Positions 17,299 through 26,312 are shown, counted from the first letter of the stretch. The stretch: DNA of 64,000 nucleotides from JBFWVD01 sp050246915 (GCA_050246915.1 JBFWVD010000007.1:27829-91828), one strand, 5' to 3'. Made by a program: numbers and translations. The notes: generated from the sequence alone by a model not told the origin.

Positions 17299-18501
17299 AT
17301 GCCGTGGATCTTGCTCGCCCTCGTCGTAGTCGTCTTCGTCGTCGGGTTCGGCGTCGTCCTCTACGGGCGCATCCAACGCCGCTCGATGCCTGCCCCGCCG
17401 GCGCCCGGAGCGGTCCGTGCGCCGGAACGCCCTGCAGCCGAGCGCGCTGCAGCACCAGCTGCCGAGACGCTCACCGCAGATGAACTCGCCGAGCTCGAGG
17501 TCGAGGCGCTCACCTCCGTCGATGGGGCAGCGCCGGGGGAGACCGAGGTCGAGGAGCCGCTCGAGGTCGACGTCGACATCGAACCCGAGATCATCGAGCG
17601 CCCACGATTTCGCGATCGCCTCGCACGGGCTCGCTCGGCGTTCACCGGTGCGCTCACCTCCATCCGTGGTCGCAGCGGCATCGGCGCGGACACGTGGGAC
17701 GATCTCGAAGAGGCGCTCCTCACCGCAGATGTCGGCATCGGCCTCACCACCGAACTGCTCGACGGTCTGCGCGATCAGGTGAAGACCGACAAGATCACCG
17801 ATCCGTCGGTGTTGCTCGATCGGCTCAAGGCCGATGTCATCGACCGCCTCGGCGGTCTCGATCGCTCGTTGCGTTTCGATGGTGTGGCGGGTCATCCCGA
17901 TGTGTGGCTCTTCGTCGGGGTGAACGGCGTGGGCAAGACCACCACGATCGGCAAGATCGGCGCACAGCAAAAGGCGATCGGCCGCAGTGTGCTGATGGCC
18001 GCCGGCGACACGTTCCGCGCCGCGGCGGCCGAGCAGCTCGGCATGTGGGCCGATCGTTCCGGCGCCGATCTGGTGCGTGGCGACGAGGGCGCCGATCCGG
18101 CCGCCATCATCTTCGACGGAGTGGAGCGGGCGTCCGCTCGCGGCGTCGATCTGGTGTTGGCCGACACCGCCGGTCGTCTCCACACCAAGTCGAATCTCAT
18201 GGAAGAGCTGCGCAAGATGCGTCGCGTCGCCGAGAAGGGCGCCGGCGTGGTCACCGAGACCTTGTTGGTGCTCGACGCCACCACCGGTCAGAACGGGCTG
18301 GTGCAGGCCCGGCAGTTCACCGAAGCGGTCGACGTGACGGGCGTGGTGCTCACCAAGCTCGACGGCTCGGCAAAGGGTGGCATCGTGTTGGCCATCCAGC
18401 ACGAGCTGGGCATCCCGGTGAAGCTGGTCGGCCTCGGTGAGGGCATCGGCGATCTCACACCGTTCGAACCCGAGGAGTTCGCCTCCGCTCTGTTCGACTG
18501 A
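17299..18501 (+). CDS. ftsY: Signal recognition particle receptor FtsY
   Basis: 400 residues from ATG 17299. An N-terminal membrane anchor (MPWILLALVVVVFVVGFGVVLYG) and an acidic Ala/Glu-rich linker precede the NG domain. G-domain motifs: GVNGVGKTTTIGKIG (P-loop), DTAGRLHTKSN, and TKLDGSAKGG. It docks SRP-ribosome complexes at the membrane together with Ffh, encoded 1.6 kb downstream. The membrane anchor is an actinobacterial trait. Confidence 0.97.
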   Translation: MPWILLALVVVVFVVGFGVVLYGRIQRRSMPAPPAPGAVRAPERPAAERAAAPAAETLTADELAELEVEALTSVDGAAPGETEVEEPLEVDVDIEPEIIERPRFRDRLARARSAFTGALTSIRGRSGIGADTWDDLEEALLTADVGIGLTTELLDGLRDQVKTDKITDPSVLLDRLKADVIDRLGGLDRSLRFDGVAGHPDVWLFVGVNGVGKTTTIGKIGAQQKAIGRSVLMAAGDTFRAAAAEQLGMWADRSGADLVRGDEGADPAAIIFDGVERASARGVDLVLADTAGRLHTKSNLMEELRKMRRVAEKGAGVVTETLLVLDATTGQNGLVQARQFTEAVDVTGVVLTKLDGSAKGGIVLAIQHELGIPVKLVGLGEGIGDLTPFEPEEFASALFD

Positions 18502-18508
18502 GCACCCG

Positions 18509-18536
18509 GACCGAGCCCCGTCGACCGAGCCCCGCC
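18509..18536 (+). repeat. 14-bp tandem duplication just after ftsY
   Basis: Two near-identical copies of GACCGAGCCCCG(T/C)C begin 8 bp after the ftsY stop. Confidence 0.75.
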
Positions 18537-18636
18537 ATCCGGGCCTGATCGACCGGGCAGTCTCGAGATCCGGACGTTTGATCGGGTTCGCCGGGAACCG
18601 ATCCGGGACGTGGCGGCGTCTCAAGGGCGTTCCCCC

Positions 18637-18663
18637 ATCCGAGCGGTCGACGACCGCTCGGAT
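18637..18663. promoter_or_regulatory. 27-bp perfect palindrome upstream of the unknown membrane protein gene
   Basis: 13-bp arms (ATCCGAGCGGTCG and its complement) flank a single central A. It ends 22 bp before the start codon at 18686. The odd-centred, uninterrupted symmetry fits an operator for a dimeric regulator better than a terminator, which needs a loop. Confidence 0.6.
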
Positions 18664-18685
18664 CCATCCTCACGGAGGTGGCCAG

Positions 18686-20086
18686 ATGGCCAATCGACTC
18701 ATCGCAACCTGGGCCGCAGGCGGCCTCGTCGTCGGGGCAGTGGCCACCGGGATCGTGGTGGCCACCGACGCCGGGGAGACGGACCTGCGACGGCTACCCA
18801 TCGGGGCGGCTGCCGGCCCCACTGGAGGTGTCGCCACGGCCGGTGCACGCGACGCGGCGACGGCCGAGGGCAGCTCGTCAACCAAAATTGCGGCCGGGTC
18901 GGACGCCATGATCGAGCCGGGCTTCGCCCGGATGTATCGGACCGAGTTCGAGGTGAGCGGCGATCTACCTGCACTCGATGGAGATGCGCCGGTGTGGCAG
19001 TTGCGCCGCAGTCCGGTCAAGAGCTCGCAGGTGAGCGATCTGGCCGCGGTGTTCGCGCTCAGTGGCGACCCGGTGAAGGCGCCCGATCATGACGCCTGGT
19101 TGGTGGGGCCCAACGACGGCACGAAGCCGATGCTGTCCGTCGACGGTGGGGCCGGGCACCGGTGGTACTTCAGCGATCCGGGTGCGTTCCCCATCTACGC
19201 CGAGTGCGCAGTGGCCGAACCAGCCACGGTGACCACGTCGTCCGATGCCGCAACCGAAGACAAGCCTGCCGACGGCGCCCGTGTCTCGGACCCGATGCCG
19301 GTCATGGACTGCCCGACGCCGGAGCCCCCGGCCAACCTCCCCGGTCGAGATCAGGCGCTGGCGTTGGCCAAGGACATGGCGACCAAGGTGGGTCTCGAAT
19401 CGGCCGATCTGACGTGGGAGACCTTCGGCGACGAGTGGAGCTCCGGCGCTACGGCGCAACTGGTGCTCGATGGGGTCACGACCGAGGAACCGTGGCTGCA
19501 GGTGAGCTTCGGCGGTGATGCCAAGGTGCAGTGGGCCAGTGGTCTGCTCGACATACCGACCAAGGCTGGGGATTACCCCCGTGTCGGTACCTCGGCAGCG
19601 CTGGAGAAGCTGCGGACCATGAGCTCGGGAATCGGCGACAAGGGCGTCATGCCGCTCGCCGCCGACGCGGTGGCCGCCGAGGAAGACGCTCCCGAACAGT
19701 CCACGGCGCCCGGTGCCGCCAGCGACGCGCCGATGACGACCGAGTGTGGCCCGGCCGTGGATTGCCCACCGGTCGGTGACCCCGAGGCGCCGGTGGAGGA
19801 GGTCGTCCAGATCGTGAAGCTGACCGGTGTCAGTGCCGCCTTGTCGAGCTACTACGGCTCGGACGAGGTGCTGTATCTGGTGCCGTCGTACCGCTTCACC
19901 GCCGACGATGGTTCCATCTGGCCGGTCATCGCCCTCGACGACAAGTACTTGGCCGCTGACAGCGCGGCTCCCAACGAAGACAACACCGGCGGCGGGAGCA
20001 GCAGCGGTAGCAGTGGCGTGGCCGTGACCGGCGGCGCCCCGGCGCCCCGGGTCGCCACGGAACCGGAGACGTCCGCCGCCAAGTGA
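18686..20086 (+). CDS. Membrane-anchored extracytoplasmic protein of unknown function
   Basis: 466 residues. Start at ATG 18686 with a GGAGGTGG ribosome site; longer upstream starts lack one. A single N-terminal membrane segment (about residues 4-26) without a lipobox is followed by a large exported region. Two short Cys-containing repeats are visible: DCPTPEPPAN, and TECGPAVDCPP after a low-complexity acidic linker. The tail is Gly/Ser-rich. I do not recognise a family. Its place between ftsY and ffh is unusual, since these genes are normally closer. A 27-bp palindrome lies in its leader. Confidence 0.8.
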   Translation: MANRLIATWAAGGLVVGAVATGIVVATDAGETDLRRLPIGAAAGPTGGVATAGARDAATAEGSSSTKIAAGSDAMIEPGFARMYRTEFEVSGDLPALDGDAPVWQLRRSPVKSSQVSDLAAVFALSGDPVKAPDHDAWLVGPNDGTKPMLSVDGGAGHRWYFSDPGAFPIYAECAVAEPATVTTSSDAATEDKPADGARVSDPMPVMDCPTPEPPANLPGRDQALALAKDMATKVGLESADLTWETFGDEWSSGATAQLVLDGVTTEEPWLQVSFGGDAKVQWASGLLDIPTKAGDYPRVGTSAALEKLRTMSSGIGDKGVMPLAADAVAAEEDAPEQSTAPGAASDAPMTTECGPAVDCPPVGDPEAPVEEVVQIVKLTGVSAALSSYYGSDEVLYLVPSYRFTADDGSIWPVIALDDKYLAADSAAPNEDNTGGGSSSGSSGVAVTGGAPAPRVATEPETSAAK

Positions 20087-20112
20087 GGCCGTATCAATTG
20101 ACGCCGTTCCGG

Positions 20113-20118
20113 TAGCCT
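20113..20118 (+). promoter_or_regulatory. Putative -10 element (TAGCCT) for ffh
   Basis: The hexamer is 10 nt upstream of the ffh ATG, predicting a leaderless or nearly leaderless mRNA. No ribosome site precedes ffh. Confidence 0.5.
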
Positions 20119-20128
20119 GGCGAACCGC

Positions 20129-21478
20129 ATGTTCGAGTCGCTGTCAGATCGTTTCGAGGGCATCTTCGCCCGCATGCGCTCCAAGGGGCGCCTGCGGGAC
20201 GAGGACGTCGATGAGGTGCTGCGTGAGATCCGCCGGGCCTTGCTCGAGGCCGACGTCAACCTGAAGGTCGCCCGCGAGGTCGTCGACCGGATCCGCTCGC
20301 AGGCGGTGGGGGCCGAGCTGTCCAAGGCTCTGCGGCCCGACCAGCAGGTCATCAAGATCGTCCACAACGAGCTGACCCGCATCCTCGGTGGCGAGGGCCT
20401 CAAGATCACCTACGCCTCGAAGCCACCGACCATCGTGTTGATGGCCGGTCTGCAGGGCTCGGGCAAGACCACCAACTCGGCCAAGCTCGCCCGCTGGTTC
20501 AAGGCCCAGGGGCGTCAGCCGCTCCTCGTCGGTGCCGACCTCCAGCGTCCCGCCGCCGTCGAGCAGTTGCGGACGCTGGGCCGCCAGATCGACGTACCGG
20601 TGTTCTCCGAGCCGAGCGATCCGGTCACCGTCGCTCGTCGTGGTCTCGAAGAGGCTCGACGCCTCGGTCGTGACGTGCTCATCGTCGACACCGCCGGTCG
20701 CTTGTCCATCGACGCCGAGTTGATGATCCAGGTTCGGCAGATCTCCGACACCCTGAACCCTGACTACACGTTCCTGGTCATCGACGCCATGACCGGTCAG
20801 GACGCTGTCACGACCGCCGAGAACTTCAACGCCACGTTGTCGATCGACGGTGTCATCCTCACCAAGCTCGACGGCGACGCTCGCGGCGGCGCCGCCCTCA
20901 GCGTCAAAGAGGTCACCGGAAAGCCCATCGCCTTCGCATCGGTGGGGGAGAAGGTCGACGAGTTCGAACCCTTCTATCCCGATCGGCTTGCCCAGCGCAT
21001 CTTGGGCATGGGTGACGTGCTCAGCCTCATCGAGAAGGCCGAGCAGGCCTTCGAGAAGGACAGCGCCGAAGCAGCCGCTGCCCGCATGCTCGACGGACAG
21101 TTCACGTTCGACGACTTCCTCGAGCAGATGCGTCAGGTCCGCAAGATGGGCTCGCTGAACTCCATCGTCGGGATGATCCCCGGCATGCCCAAAGAGGTCC
21201 GCAACGCCAACATCGACGACAAGGAACTCGACCGGGTCGAGGCCATCATCCACTCGATGACCCGCGAAGAGCGGACCAAACCGGAGCTCATCAACGGGTC
21301 GCGCCGCATGCGCATCGCCAACGGATCGGGCACCTCGGTTGGGGAAGTGACCCGTCTTGTGAAACAGTTTCAGGACGTCCAGAAGATGATGAAGCGGATG
21401 GGCGGTCTGGGCACGAAGTCGAAGAAGAAGGGCAAGCACCGCATGCCGGTGCTGCCGCCCGGATTTCCTGGCGCTTGA
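20129..21478 (+). CDS. ffh: Signal recognition particle protein Ffh
   Basis: 449 residues. The NG domain has [31 protein letters not shown] and [14 protein letters not shown]. The Met-rich M domain (about residues 320-440; [25 protein letters not shown]) binds the signal peptide and 4.5S RNA. It partners with FtsY. A 4.5S RNA gene was not seen in the window. Confidence 0.98.
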   Translation: MFESLSDRFEGIFARMRSKGRLRDEDVDEVLREIRRALLEADVNLKVAREVVDRIRSQAVGAELSKALRPDQQVIKIVHNELTRILGGEGLKITYASKPPTIVLMAGLQGSGKTTNSAKLARWFKAQGRQPLLVGADLQRPAAVEQLRTLGRQIDVPVFSEPSDPVTVARRGLEEARRLGRDVLIVDTAGRLSIDAELMIQVRQISDTLNPDYTFLVIDAMTGQDAVTTAENFNATLSIDGVILTKLDGDARGGAALSVKEVTGKPIAFASVGEKVDEFEPFYPDRLAQRILGMGDVLSLIEKAEQAFEKDSAEAAAARMLDGQFTFDDFLEQMRQVRKMGSLNSIVGMIPGMPKEVRNANIDDKELDRVEAIIHSMTREERTKPELINGSRRMRIANGSGTSVGEVTRLVKQFQDVQKMMKRMGGLGTKSKKKGKHRMPVLPPGFPGA

Positions 21479-21536
21479 GCTGGGGAAACGAGAACCTCAG
21501 CCAACCGGCTGGGACACGAGAGGAAAGCACCGAGCA

Positions 21537-21800
21537 ATGGCAGTAAAGCTCCGCCTCATGCGGATGGGCAAGACAAAGCAGCCGACATACCGCGTGGTCG
21601 CGGCCGATTCGCGTTCGCCCCGCGATGGGCGGTTCATCGAGATCGTCGGCACCTACGAGCCCCGCAAGGAGCCGTCGGTCGTCAACATCGACAACACCAA
21701 GGCCCTCACCTGGCTCCGCAAGGGTGCCCAGCCGACCGAGCGGGTGCAGAAGCTCCTCGAGATCTCTGGCGCCTGGGGCGAGTTCAAGGCCGCCAAGTGA
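21537..21800 (+). CDS. rpsP: 30S ribosomal protein S16
   Basis: 87 residues, starting [21 protein letters not shown] with the [17 protein letters not shown] element. GAGAGGAAAG is its ribosome site. It heads the rpsP-khpA-rimM-trmD-rplS cluster. Confidence 0.98.
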   Translation: MAVKLRLMRMGKTKQPTYRVVAADSRSPRDGRFIEIVGTYEPRKEPSVVNIDNTKALTWLRKGAQPTERVQKLLEISGAWGEFKAAK

Positions 21801-22087
21801 GCGACACGGCCGAGGCGCCGGAACAGGGCAACCAGGTTCCGGCCCCCAACGCCACGACAGTGCTCCGCTATCTGGTGGAGCAACTCGTCGACGAGCCCGA
21901 CGCCGTGGAGATCACTGCGGCCGAGGGTGGCCGTCGCGGCGGTGTCCGCCTCGACGTGCACGTCGCCCCGGGCGACATGGGCCGCCTGATCGGTAAGCGC
22001 GGCCGCACCGCGCAGTCGATCCGCACCGTCGTGCGTGCCGCGGCCACCAAAGACGACGTCGCTGTCGACGTCGAATTCGTCGATTGA
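21797..22087 (+). CDS. khpA: KH-domain RNA-binding protein KhpA
   Basis: 96 residues, GTG start overlapping the rpsP stop by 4 bp. The KH core is at the C-terminal half with the GxxG loop in [20 protein letters not shown]. The family binds RNA, often with KhpB, and affects translation and cell-wall growth. The location between rpsP and rimM is conserved. Confidence 0.93.
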   Translation: MSDTAEAPEQGNQVPAPNATTVLRYLVEQLVDEPDAVEITAAEGGRRGGVRLDVHVAPGDMGRLIGKRGRTAQSIRTVVRAAATKDDVAVDVEFVD

Positions 22088-22100
22088 GCGGGATCCCCGC

Positions 22101-22568
22101 TTGAGACTCGAGATCGGCAAGGTCGCCCGGGCCCACGGTCTGCGCGGCGAACTGATGGTCGACCTCACCACCGATCAGATCGAGGCGCGCTGCGTCCCTG
22201 GCGCGCGCTGGTACGCCGGTGACCGCGCGCTCGCGGTGGACACGGTCAAGGCCCATCAACATCGTTGGATCGTGACCTTCGACGGCGTGGCGTCACGTGA
22301 AGCGGCCGACGCGTTGGCCGGCGAGGTGCTCACCGCCGAGCCTCTCGATGATCCTGACGCGCTGTGGGTCCACGATCTCATCGGTGCCCACGTGATCGAT
22401 CAGACCGGCACCGATCGCGGGGTGGTCACCGGTGTGCTGGCCAACCCGGCGCACCCGATCCTCGAGCTCGACTCCGGTGGCCTCGTGCCCACGGTGTTCG
22501 TCACCGAGTTCACCGAAGGGGTCGTGCACATCGAAGCCCCCGACGGTCTGTTCGACCTCACGGCCTAG
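22101..22568 (+). CDS. rimM: 16S rRNA processing protein RimM
   Basis: 155 residues from TTG 22101, chosen because it gives the family start (LRLEIGKVARAHGLRGEL) and follows a GAGCGGGA ribosome site; an upstream in-frame start would overlap khpA. The N-terminal RimM domain is followed by a PRC-barrel (DALWVHDLIGAHVID onward). It assists 30S head maturation via S19. Confidence 0.92.
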   Translation: MRLEIGKVARAHGLRGELMVDLTTDQIEARCVPGARWYAGDRALAVDTVKAHQHRWIVTFDGVASREAADALAGEVLTAEPLDDPDALWVHDLIGAHVIDQTGTDRGVVTGVLANPAHPILELDSGGLVPTVFVTEFTEGVVHIEAPDGLFDLTA

Positions 22569-22594
22569 ATCTGATCCAGGACAAGGAGCGCCGC

Positions 22595-23350
22595 ATGTCG
22601 CTGAGGATCGATGTGTTCTCGATCTTCCCGGAGCTCGTCGATGGCTACTGCCGTGAAGCGCTCGTCGGCAAGGCGCGTCAACGTGAATTGCTCGACCTCC
22701 GCACCCATGATCTGCGCGAACACACCACCGATGTGCATCGCACCGTGGACGACAGCCCCTTCGGCGGCGGCGCCGGCATGGTGTTCCGACCGGAGCCGGT
22801 GTTCGCCTCGGTCGAGGCCGCCGATCCGCCCCGGCCATTGCTGCTGCTCGGCCCCAGCGGTCGCCGCTTCGATCAGTCGATGGCTCGGGAGCTGTCGATG
22901 TCGAACGGGTTCTCGATGCTGTGCGGCCGCTACGAAGGCGTCGATCAGCGGGTCATCGACCATCTTTGTGACGGCGAGGTGTCGGTCGGCGACTACGTGC
23001 TCTCCGGCGGCGAGGCCGCTGCGCTGATCATCATCGAGGCGGTGACCCGATTGGTGCCGGGGATGATGGGCAACACGGCCTCAGCGGGGGAGGAGAGCTT
23101 CGGCGATTCCGGCCTGCTCGAGTATCCGCACTACACCCGTCCCGCCGAGTTCCGCACCTGGTCGGTACCCGAGATCCTCCGGTCGGGCGACCACGCCCGC
23201 ATCGATCGATGGCGTCGCGCACAGGCTCTGGTGCGGACCATCGAGCGTCGTCCCGATCTCATCGAGGCCCGCGGTGGGCTCAGCGTCGAGGACCGAAAGG
23301 TGCTCGCCGAGTTCGGTTTCGACGCTCGTGTTGGTGGAACCGGCGCCTGA
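22595..23350 (+). CDS. trmD: tRNA (guanine-37-N1)-methyltransferase TrmD
   Basis: 251 residues from ATG 22595, with an AAGGAG ribosome site. SPOUT-family motifs: DVFSIFPELVDGY, DDSPFGGGAGMVF, LCGRYEGVDQRV, and GDYVLSGGEAAALIIIEAV (knot). It methylates G37 of tRNAs to prevent frameshifting. Order rimM-trmD-rplS is conserved. Confidence 0.97.
   Translation: MSLRIDVFSIFPELVDGYCREALVGKARQRELLDLRTHDLREHTTDVHRTVDDSPFGGGAGMVFRPEPVFASVEAADPPRPLLLLGPSGRRFDQSMARELSMSNGFSMLCGRYEGVDQRVIDHLCDGEVSVGDYVLSGGEAAALIIIEAVTRLVPGMMGNTASAGEESFGDSGLLEYPHYTRPAEFRTWSVPEILRSGDHARIDRWRRAQALVRTIERRPDLIEARGGLSVEDRKVLAEFGFDARVGGTGA
22677..22692 (+). repeat. GTCAAC-N4-ATTGCT variant of the dispersed palindrome
   Basis: GTCAACGTGAATTGCT within trmD: one full half-site plus the recurrent TTGC variant. 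Confidence 0.45.
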
Positions 23351-23355
23351 TCACC

Positions 23356-23481
23356 TAATCTGCAGTGCTCCCTCGGGCCTGCCCGGGGATGGGTCCACTG
23401 GTCGCCTCTCGGGGCGCCGTGGCCCGGATCGGATCGGGACCTCCCCGTTCCGCCCATCGAAGACACCGGAGTTCTCGCGCC
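23356..23481 (+). promoter_or_regulatory. Putative promoter and structured 5' leader of rplS
   Basis: TAATCT (23356-23361) is the best -10-like hexamer between trmD and rplS. It leaves a leader of about 115 nt, GC-rich with small hairpins (for example CGGG/CCCG near 23375). Ribosomal-protein leaders often mediate feedback control; no specific L19-binding motif was recognised. Confidence 0.35.
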
Positions 23482-23829
23482 ATGAAGCCCACCGATCTCG
23501 TCGACCAGGCCAGCCTTCGCACCGACATCCCCGCATTCGGCCCTGGCGACAACGTCAAGGTCCACGTCAAGGTGGTCGAAGGCAACCGCGAGCGTGTCCA
23601 GATCTTCCAGGGCCACGTCATCGGTATTCAGGGCTCGGGTGTGTCGGAGACCTTCCGTGTTCGCAAGGTGAGCTTCGGTGTCGGCGTCGAGCGTCAGTTC
23701 CCGATGCACTCGCCGATCATCGCCAAGCTCGAGGTCGTCAGCCGCGGCGACGTGCGGCGCGCCAAGCTCTATTACCTGCGTGATCGCACCGGCAAGGCCG
23801 CCAAGATCAAAGAGAAGCGCGATCGCTGA
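23482..23829 (+). CDS. rplS: 50S ribosomal protein L19
   Basis: 115 residues. Start ATG 23482, since upstream sequence is not L19-like. Family elements: [43 protein letters not shown], and [17 protein letters not shown]. It sits at the 30S/50S interface. Confidence 0.98.
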   Translation: MKPTDLVDQASLRTDIPAFGPGDNVKVHVKVVEGNRERVQIFQGHVIGIQGSGVSETFRVRKVSFGVGVERQFPMHSPIIAKLEVVSRGDVRRAKLYYLRDRTGKAAKIKEKRDR

Positions 23830-23861
23830 ACGCCGAGGCAACGCACGCGCTCAGCGCGTCG

Positions 23862-23867
23862 TAGCCT
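23862..23867 (+). promoter_or_regulatory. Putative -10 element (TAGCCT) for the DUF2469 gene
   Basis: Only 6 nt separate TAGCCT from the ATG at 23874, the clearest leaderless-promoter geometry in the window. Confidence 0.5.
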
Positions 23868-23873
23868 GAGCCC

Positions 23874-24185
23874 ATGTCAGCTGAGGACCTCGAGAATTAC
23901 GAGGCCGATCGCGAGCTTGCGCTCGCCCAGGAGTATCGGGACGTGTCCCCGATGTTCCGCTTCGCCGTCGAGACCGAGCGGCGCTTCTACCTGGCCAACA
24001 CCGTCGAGATGAAAGTCCTCGATGAGCAACGGCCGATGGTCGAGGTGACCCTCACCGACGTGTGGGTGTGGGACATGTATCGCCAGAACCGCTTCGTGAA
24101 GTCGGTCAAGGTGATCACGTTCAAGGACGTGAACATCGAGGAACTGGCCACGGCCGATGAAGGGTTCACGGCCGATCTGACCTGA
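23874..24185 (+). CDS. DUF2469 protein (Rv2901c family)
   Basis: 103 residues. MSAEDLENYEADRELALAQ and VVETERRFYLAN-like segment (AVETERRFYLANTVEMKVL) are diagnostic of this actinobacterial family of unknown function. In mycobacteria it follows rplS-lepB-rnhB; here lepB and rnhB are missing from the interval. Confidence 0.93.
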   Translation: MSAEDLENYEADRELALAQEYRDVSPMFRFAVETERRFYLANTVEMKVLDEQRPMVEVTLTDVWVWDMYRQNRFVKSVKVITFKDVNIEELATADEGFTADLT

Positions 24186-24220
24186 CCGACCGTGGCGATC
24201 TCGTCGCCGTCGGGCGAGGG

Positions 24221-24571
24221 GTGGCCGTGTCGTCAGCAGCTCAGGCCCGCGGGGCCTACGGTGAGCGCCGCGCCGCGCAGTGGTACCAACGTCAGGGCTA
24301 CAGCGTGCTGGCCCGCAACTGGCGCAACGATGACGGAGAGCTCGATCTGATCGTCGCCAGGTCCGGCCTCGTGGTCTTCGTCGAGGTCAAGGCTCGCGCT
24401 GCCACGCGGTTCGGAATCCCCGCCGAAGCGGTCACTGCAGCCAAGGCCCGACGCATCCGTCGGTTGGCGGCCAGATGGCTCGCCGCTCATCCCCAGCGCG
24501 GCGTCGAGGTCCGCTTCGACGTGGTCAGCGTGCTCGGCACCGAGCTGAGCGTGATCGAAGGCGCCCTGTGA
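24221..24571 (+). CDS. UPF0102/YraN family protein
   Basis: 116 residues, GTG start (GTG 24227 also possible). A restriction-endonuclease-like fold core is visible: ARGAYGERRAAQWYQRQGY, NDDGELDLIV and VFVEVKAR (E-D-ExK pattern). Function is not established; a role in DNA processing is inferred for the family. Position after the DUF2469 gene is conserved. It ends 45 bp before a convergent gene. Confidence 0.93.
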   Translation: MAVSSAAQARGAYGERRAAQWYQRQGYSVLARNWRNDDGELDLIVARSGLVVFVEVKARAATRFGIPAEAVTAAKARRIRRLAARWLAAHPQRGVEVRFDVVSVLGTELSVIEGAL

Positions 24572-24616
24572 GTGCCGCGGTGACCACGCGTCCAACGGCG
24601 CCGGTGAGCCTCAGCT

Positions 24617-24823
24617 TCAGCGCACCCGACCGGGACGACGCGAGCCGCGATGATCCCAGCAGGCGTAGTGCCAATGCCGTCGTTGCTCGGGGTCGTCGAG
24701 CGGCACCACCACGTAGTGGCCGAGCCCCACGGCGATGTCGCCGTTGCATCCCGGGCACCAATACAGCTTGCGCGCCTCATAGGGCTGGACCTTGCGGATC
24801 TCGACGTTGTCCGACGCGGTCAC
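24617..24823 (-). CDS. Small CPGC zinc-ribbon-like protein
   Basis: 68 residues from a GTG at 24823. Pattern: LYWCPGCNGDI ... RRHWHYACWDH, with Cys/His residues arranged as in the short actinobacterial CPGC...HWH...CW proteins of unknown function. Probably binds a metal. It lies 11 bp after a 37-residue membrane protein on the same strand, a pairing I believe is common in actinobacteria (from memory, not checked). Confidence 0.75.
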   Translation of the reverse strand: MTASDNVEIRKVQPYEARKLYWCPGCNGDIAVGLGHYVVVPLDDPEQRRHWHYACWDHRGSRRPGRVR

Positions 24824-24834
24824 GCGGTGAGCGA

Positions 24835-24948
24835 TCAACCCAGGAACGCCCACGCCACGAGCGCCAAGACACACAATGTCGCGCCGGCCACGATGATGAC
24901 GTCGATCGGGCCCTTGCGGCGGTACTGGCGATGCGGGTTCAGGCCCAT
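24835..24948 (-). CDS. Very small single-pass membrane protein
   Basis: 37 residues: a basic N-terminus (MGLNPHRQYRRKG) followed by one transmembrane helix (about residues 16-36). It resembles the tiny basic membrane proteins encoded beside CPGC zinc-ribbon genes in actinobacteria. Function is unknown. Confidence 0.65.
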   Translation of the reverse strand: MGLNPHRQYRRKGPIDVIIVAGATLCVLALVAWAFLG

Positions 24949-24992
24949 GCCCGCAGTATGCCCGCCGGGGCCGTGATCGACCGCACCGGCGT

Positions 24993-25616
24993 TCACGGCT
25001 CCCGCAGCGCAGGCGACAGCGGTGGCAGGGCCAAGCGCGGCAATGCAAGGTGCACCAGCGGCCCCACCGCGAACGCGCCCACCACGGTCCCGATGCCGAT
25101 GTTGCCGCCCAGCGCCCAACCGGCAGCCAACACCGACACCTCGATGCCGGTGCGAGCGCGGGTGATGCTCCAGCCTCGTTGGTGCAATCCCATCATCACG
25201 CCGTCGCGAGGTCCGGCGCCCAACCCCGAGCCGATGTACAGCCCGGTGCCGAGGGCGATGAGCATCGTGCCGCCCACCAACGCGCACCAGCGCGCGCCGA
25301 TGGGGTCGAACTCGTCGATGAGCGCAAGCACGCCGTTGAGGACCACACCGACGAGCACCGTGTTGGCGATGGTGCCCAGGCCGATGCGTTGGCGCAGCGG
25401 TATCCACGCCAGCAAGATCACCATGCCCGCGGCGATGGCGACCGTGCCGATCTTGGCGCCGATGCGATCGCCGAGACCTTGGTGGAACACGTCCCAGGGA
25501 GCCAGGCCGAGATGCGCCCGCACCGTCAGGGCGATCCCCGTGGCGAACACCGTCAGACCGATGAGACACATGGGTCCGCGCCGACGCAGCTCGGCCCACG
25601 GCGGTATCGGTTGCAC
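24993..25616 (-). CDS. YczE/YitT-like integral membrane protein
   Basis: 207 residues from GTG 25616; longer starts would overlap the divergent comF-like gene. About five hydrophobic helices, with the family element VRAHLGLAPWDVFHQGL and GLYIGSGLGAGPRDGVMMGL. A membrane protein of unknown substrate. It is divergent from the comF-like gene across 27 bp, so their promoters must overlap. Confidence 0.85.
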   Translation of the reverse strand: MQPIPPWAELRRRGPMCLIGLTVFATGIALTVRAHLGLAPWDVFHQGLGDRIGAKIGTVAIAAGMVILLAWIPLRQRIGLGTIANTVLVGVVLNGVLALIDEFDPIGARWCALVGGTMLIALGTGLYIGSGLGAGPRDGVMMGLHQRGWSITRARTGIEVSVLAAGWALGGNIGIGTVVGAFAVGPLVHLALPRLALPPLSPALREP

Positions 25617-25643
25617 GGCGGAGCACCATAACGGGAGCGGGCG

Positions 25644-26282
25644 ATGAAGGTCCTGGATCTTTTGTTGCCGGCGTCGTGTTGCCTGTGCGGGGCCCTCGGT
25701 CGGGCGTTGTGCCGGCCATGTGAGCAGCTCTTGCCGAGGGCCTCTCGCGGCAACGTGAGCCACGCACCGCTGCGCTACGACGGCACGTCACGCGAAACGA
25801 TCGCGGCGTTCAAGTTCCGTGGCCATCGGCTGCTCGCTCCGATCCTGGCGGCGCTGATGGCCGAGCAGCTGCTGCTCGCGGCGAGCACCGCAGACCTCGA
25901 CGGAGCGATCGTGACGTGGGCCCCGACGTCTCCGGAGCGCGCTCGCGCCCGGGGCTATGACCAAGCGGCCTTGTTGGCCCGTGCTCTGGCCGCTGAGACA
26001 CACCTGCCGGCACGGAGCACGTTGCACCGATTGACCACCACCGCGCAGACCGGGCGGCCCCGTCACGCCCGTTTGATCGGCCCGCGCTTCGGGCCGACCC
26101 CGAGGCTGCTGACCACGAGGGACCGGGGCGCCCTGCGGGGACGGCCGGTGATCTTGGTCGATGACGTGGCCACCACGGGCGCGTCGCTGGCGGCCGCGAC
26201 CTTGGCTCTCGATCGGCTCGGCGTGGGCCGCATCATGTGGTCCACGGCGGCAGTGCGCGAGACGAACGAGCGTGATCCATGA
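25644..26282 (+). CDS. ComF-like phosphoribosyltransferase
   Basis: 212 residues. N-terminal zinc-finger-like cysteines (CCLCGALGRALCRPC) and the C-terminal PRPP-binding loop VILVDDVATTGAS are the hallmarks of ComF. In competent bacteria ComF supports DNA uptake; in actinobacteria the role is not established. No other competence gene is in the window. Confidence 0.92.
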   Translation: MKVLDLLLPASCCLCGALGRALCRPCEQLLPRASRGNVSHAPLRYDGTSRETIAAFKFRGHRLLAPILAALMAEQLLLAASTADLDGAIVTWAPTSPERARARGYDQAALLARALAAETHLPARSTLHRLTTTAQTGRPRHARLIGPRFGPTPRLLTTRDRGALRGRPVILVDDVATTGASLAAATLALDRLGVGRIMWSTAAVRETNERDP

Positions 26283-26312
26283 CGACCCTGCGCTGCGTCG
26301 CGGCGAACCGGC

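Noticed and set aside
20091..20103. TCAATTGACG before ffh as a -35 box
   Set aside because: Only 9 bp from the TAGCCT hexamer, too close for a -35/-10 pair, and no partner half-site at the palindrome spacing.
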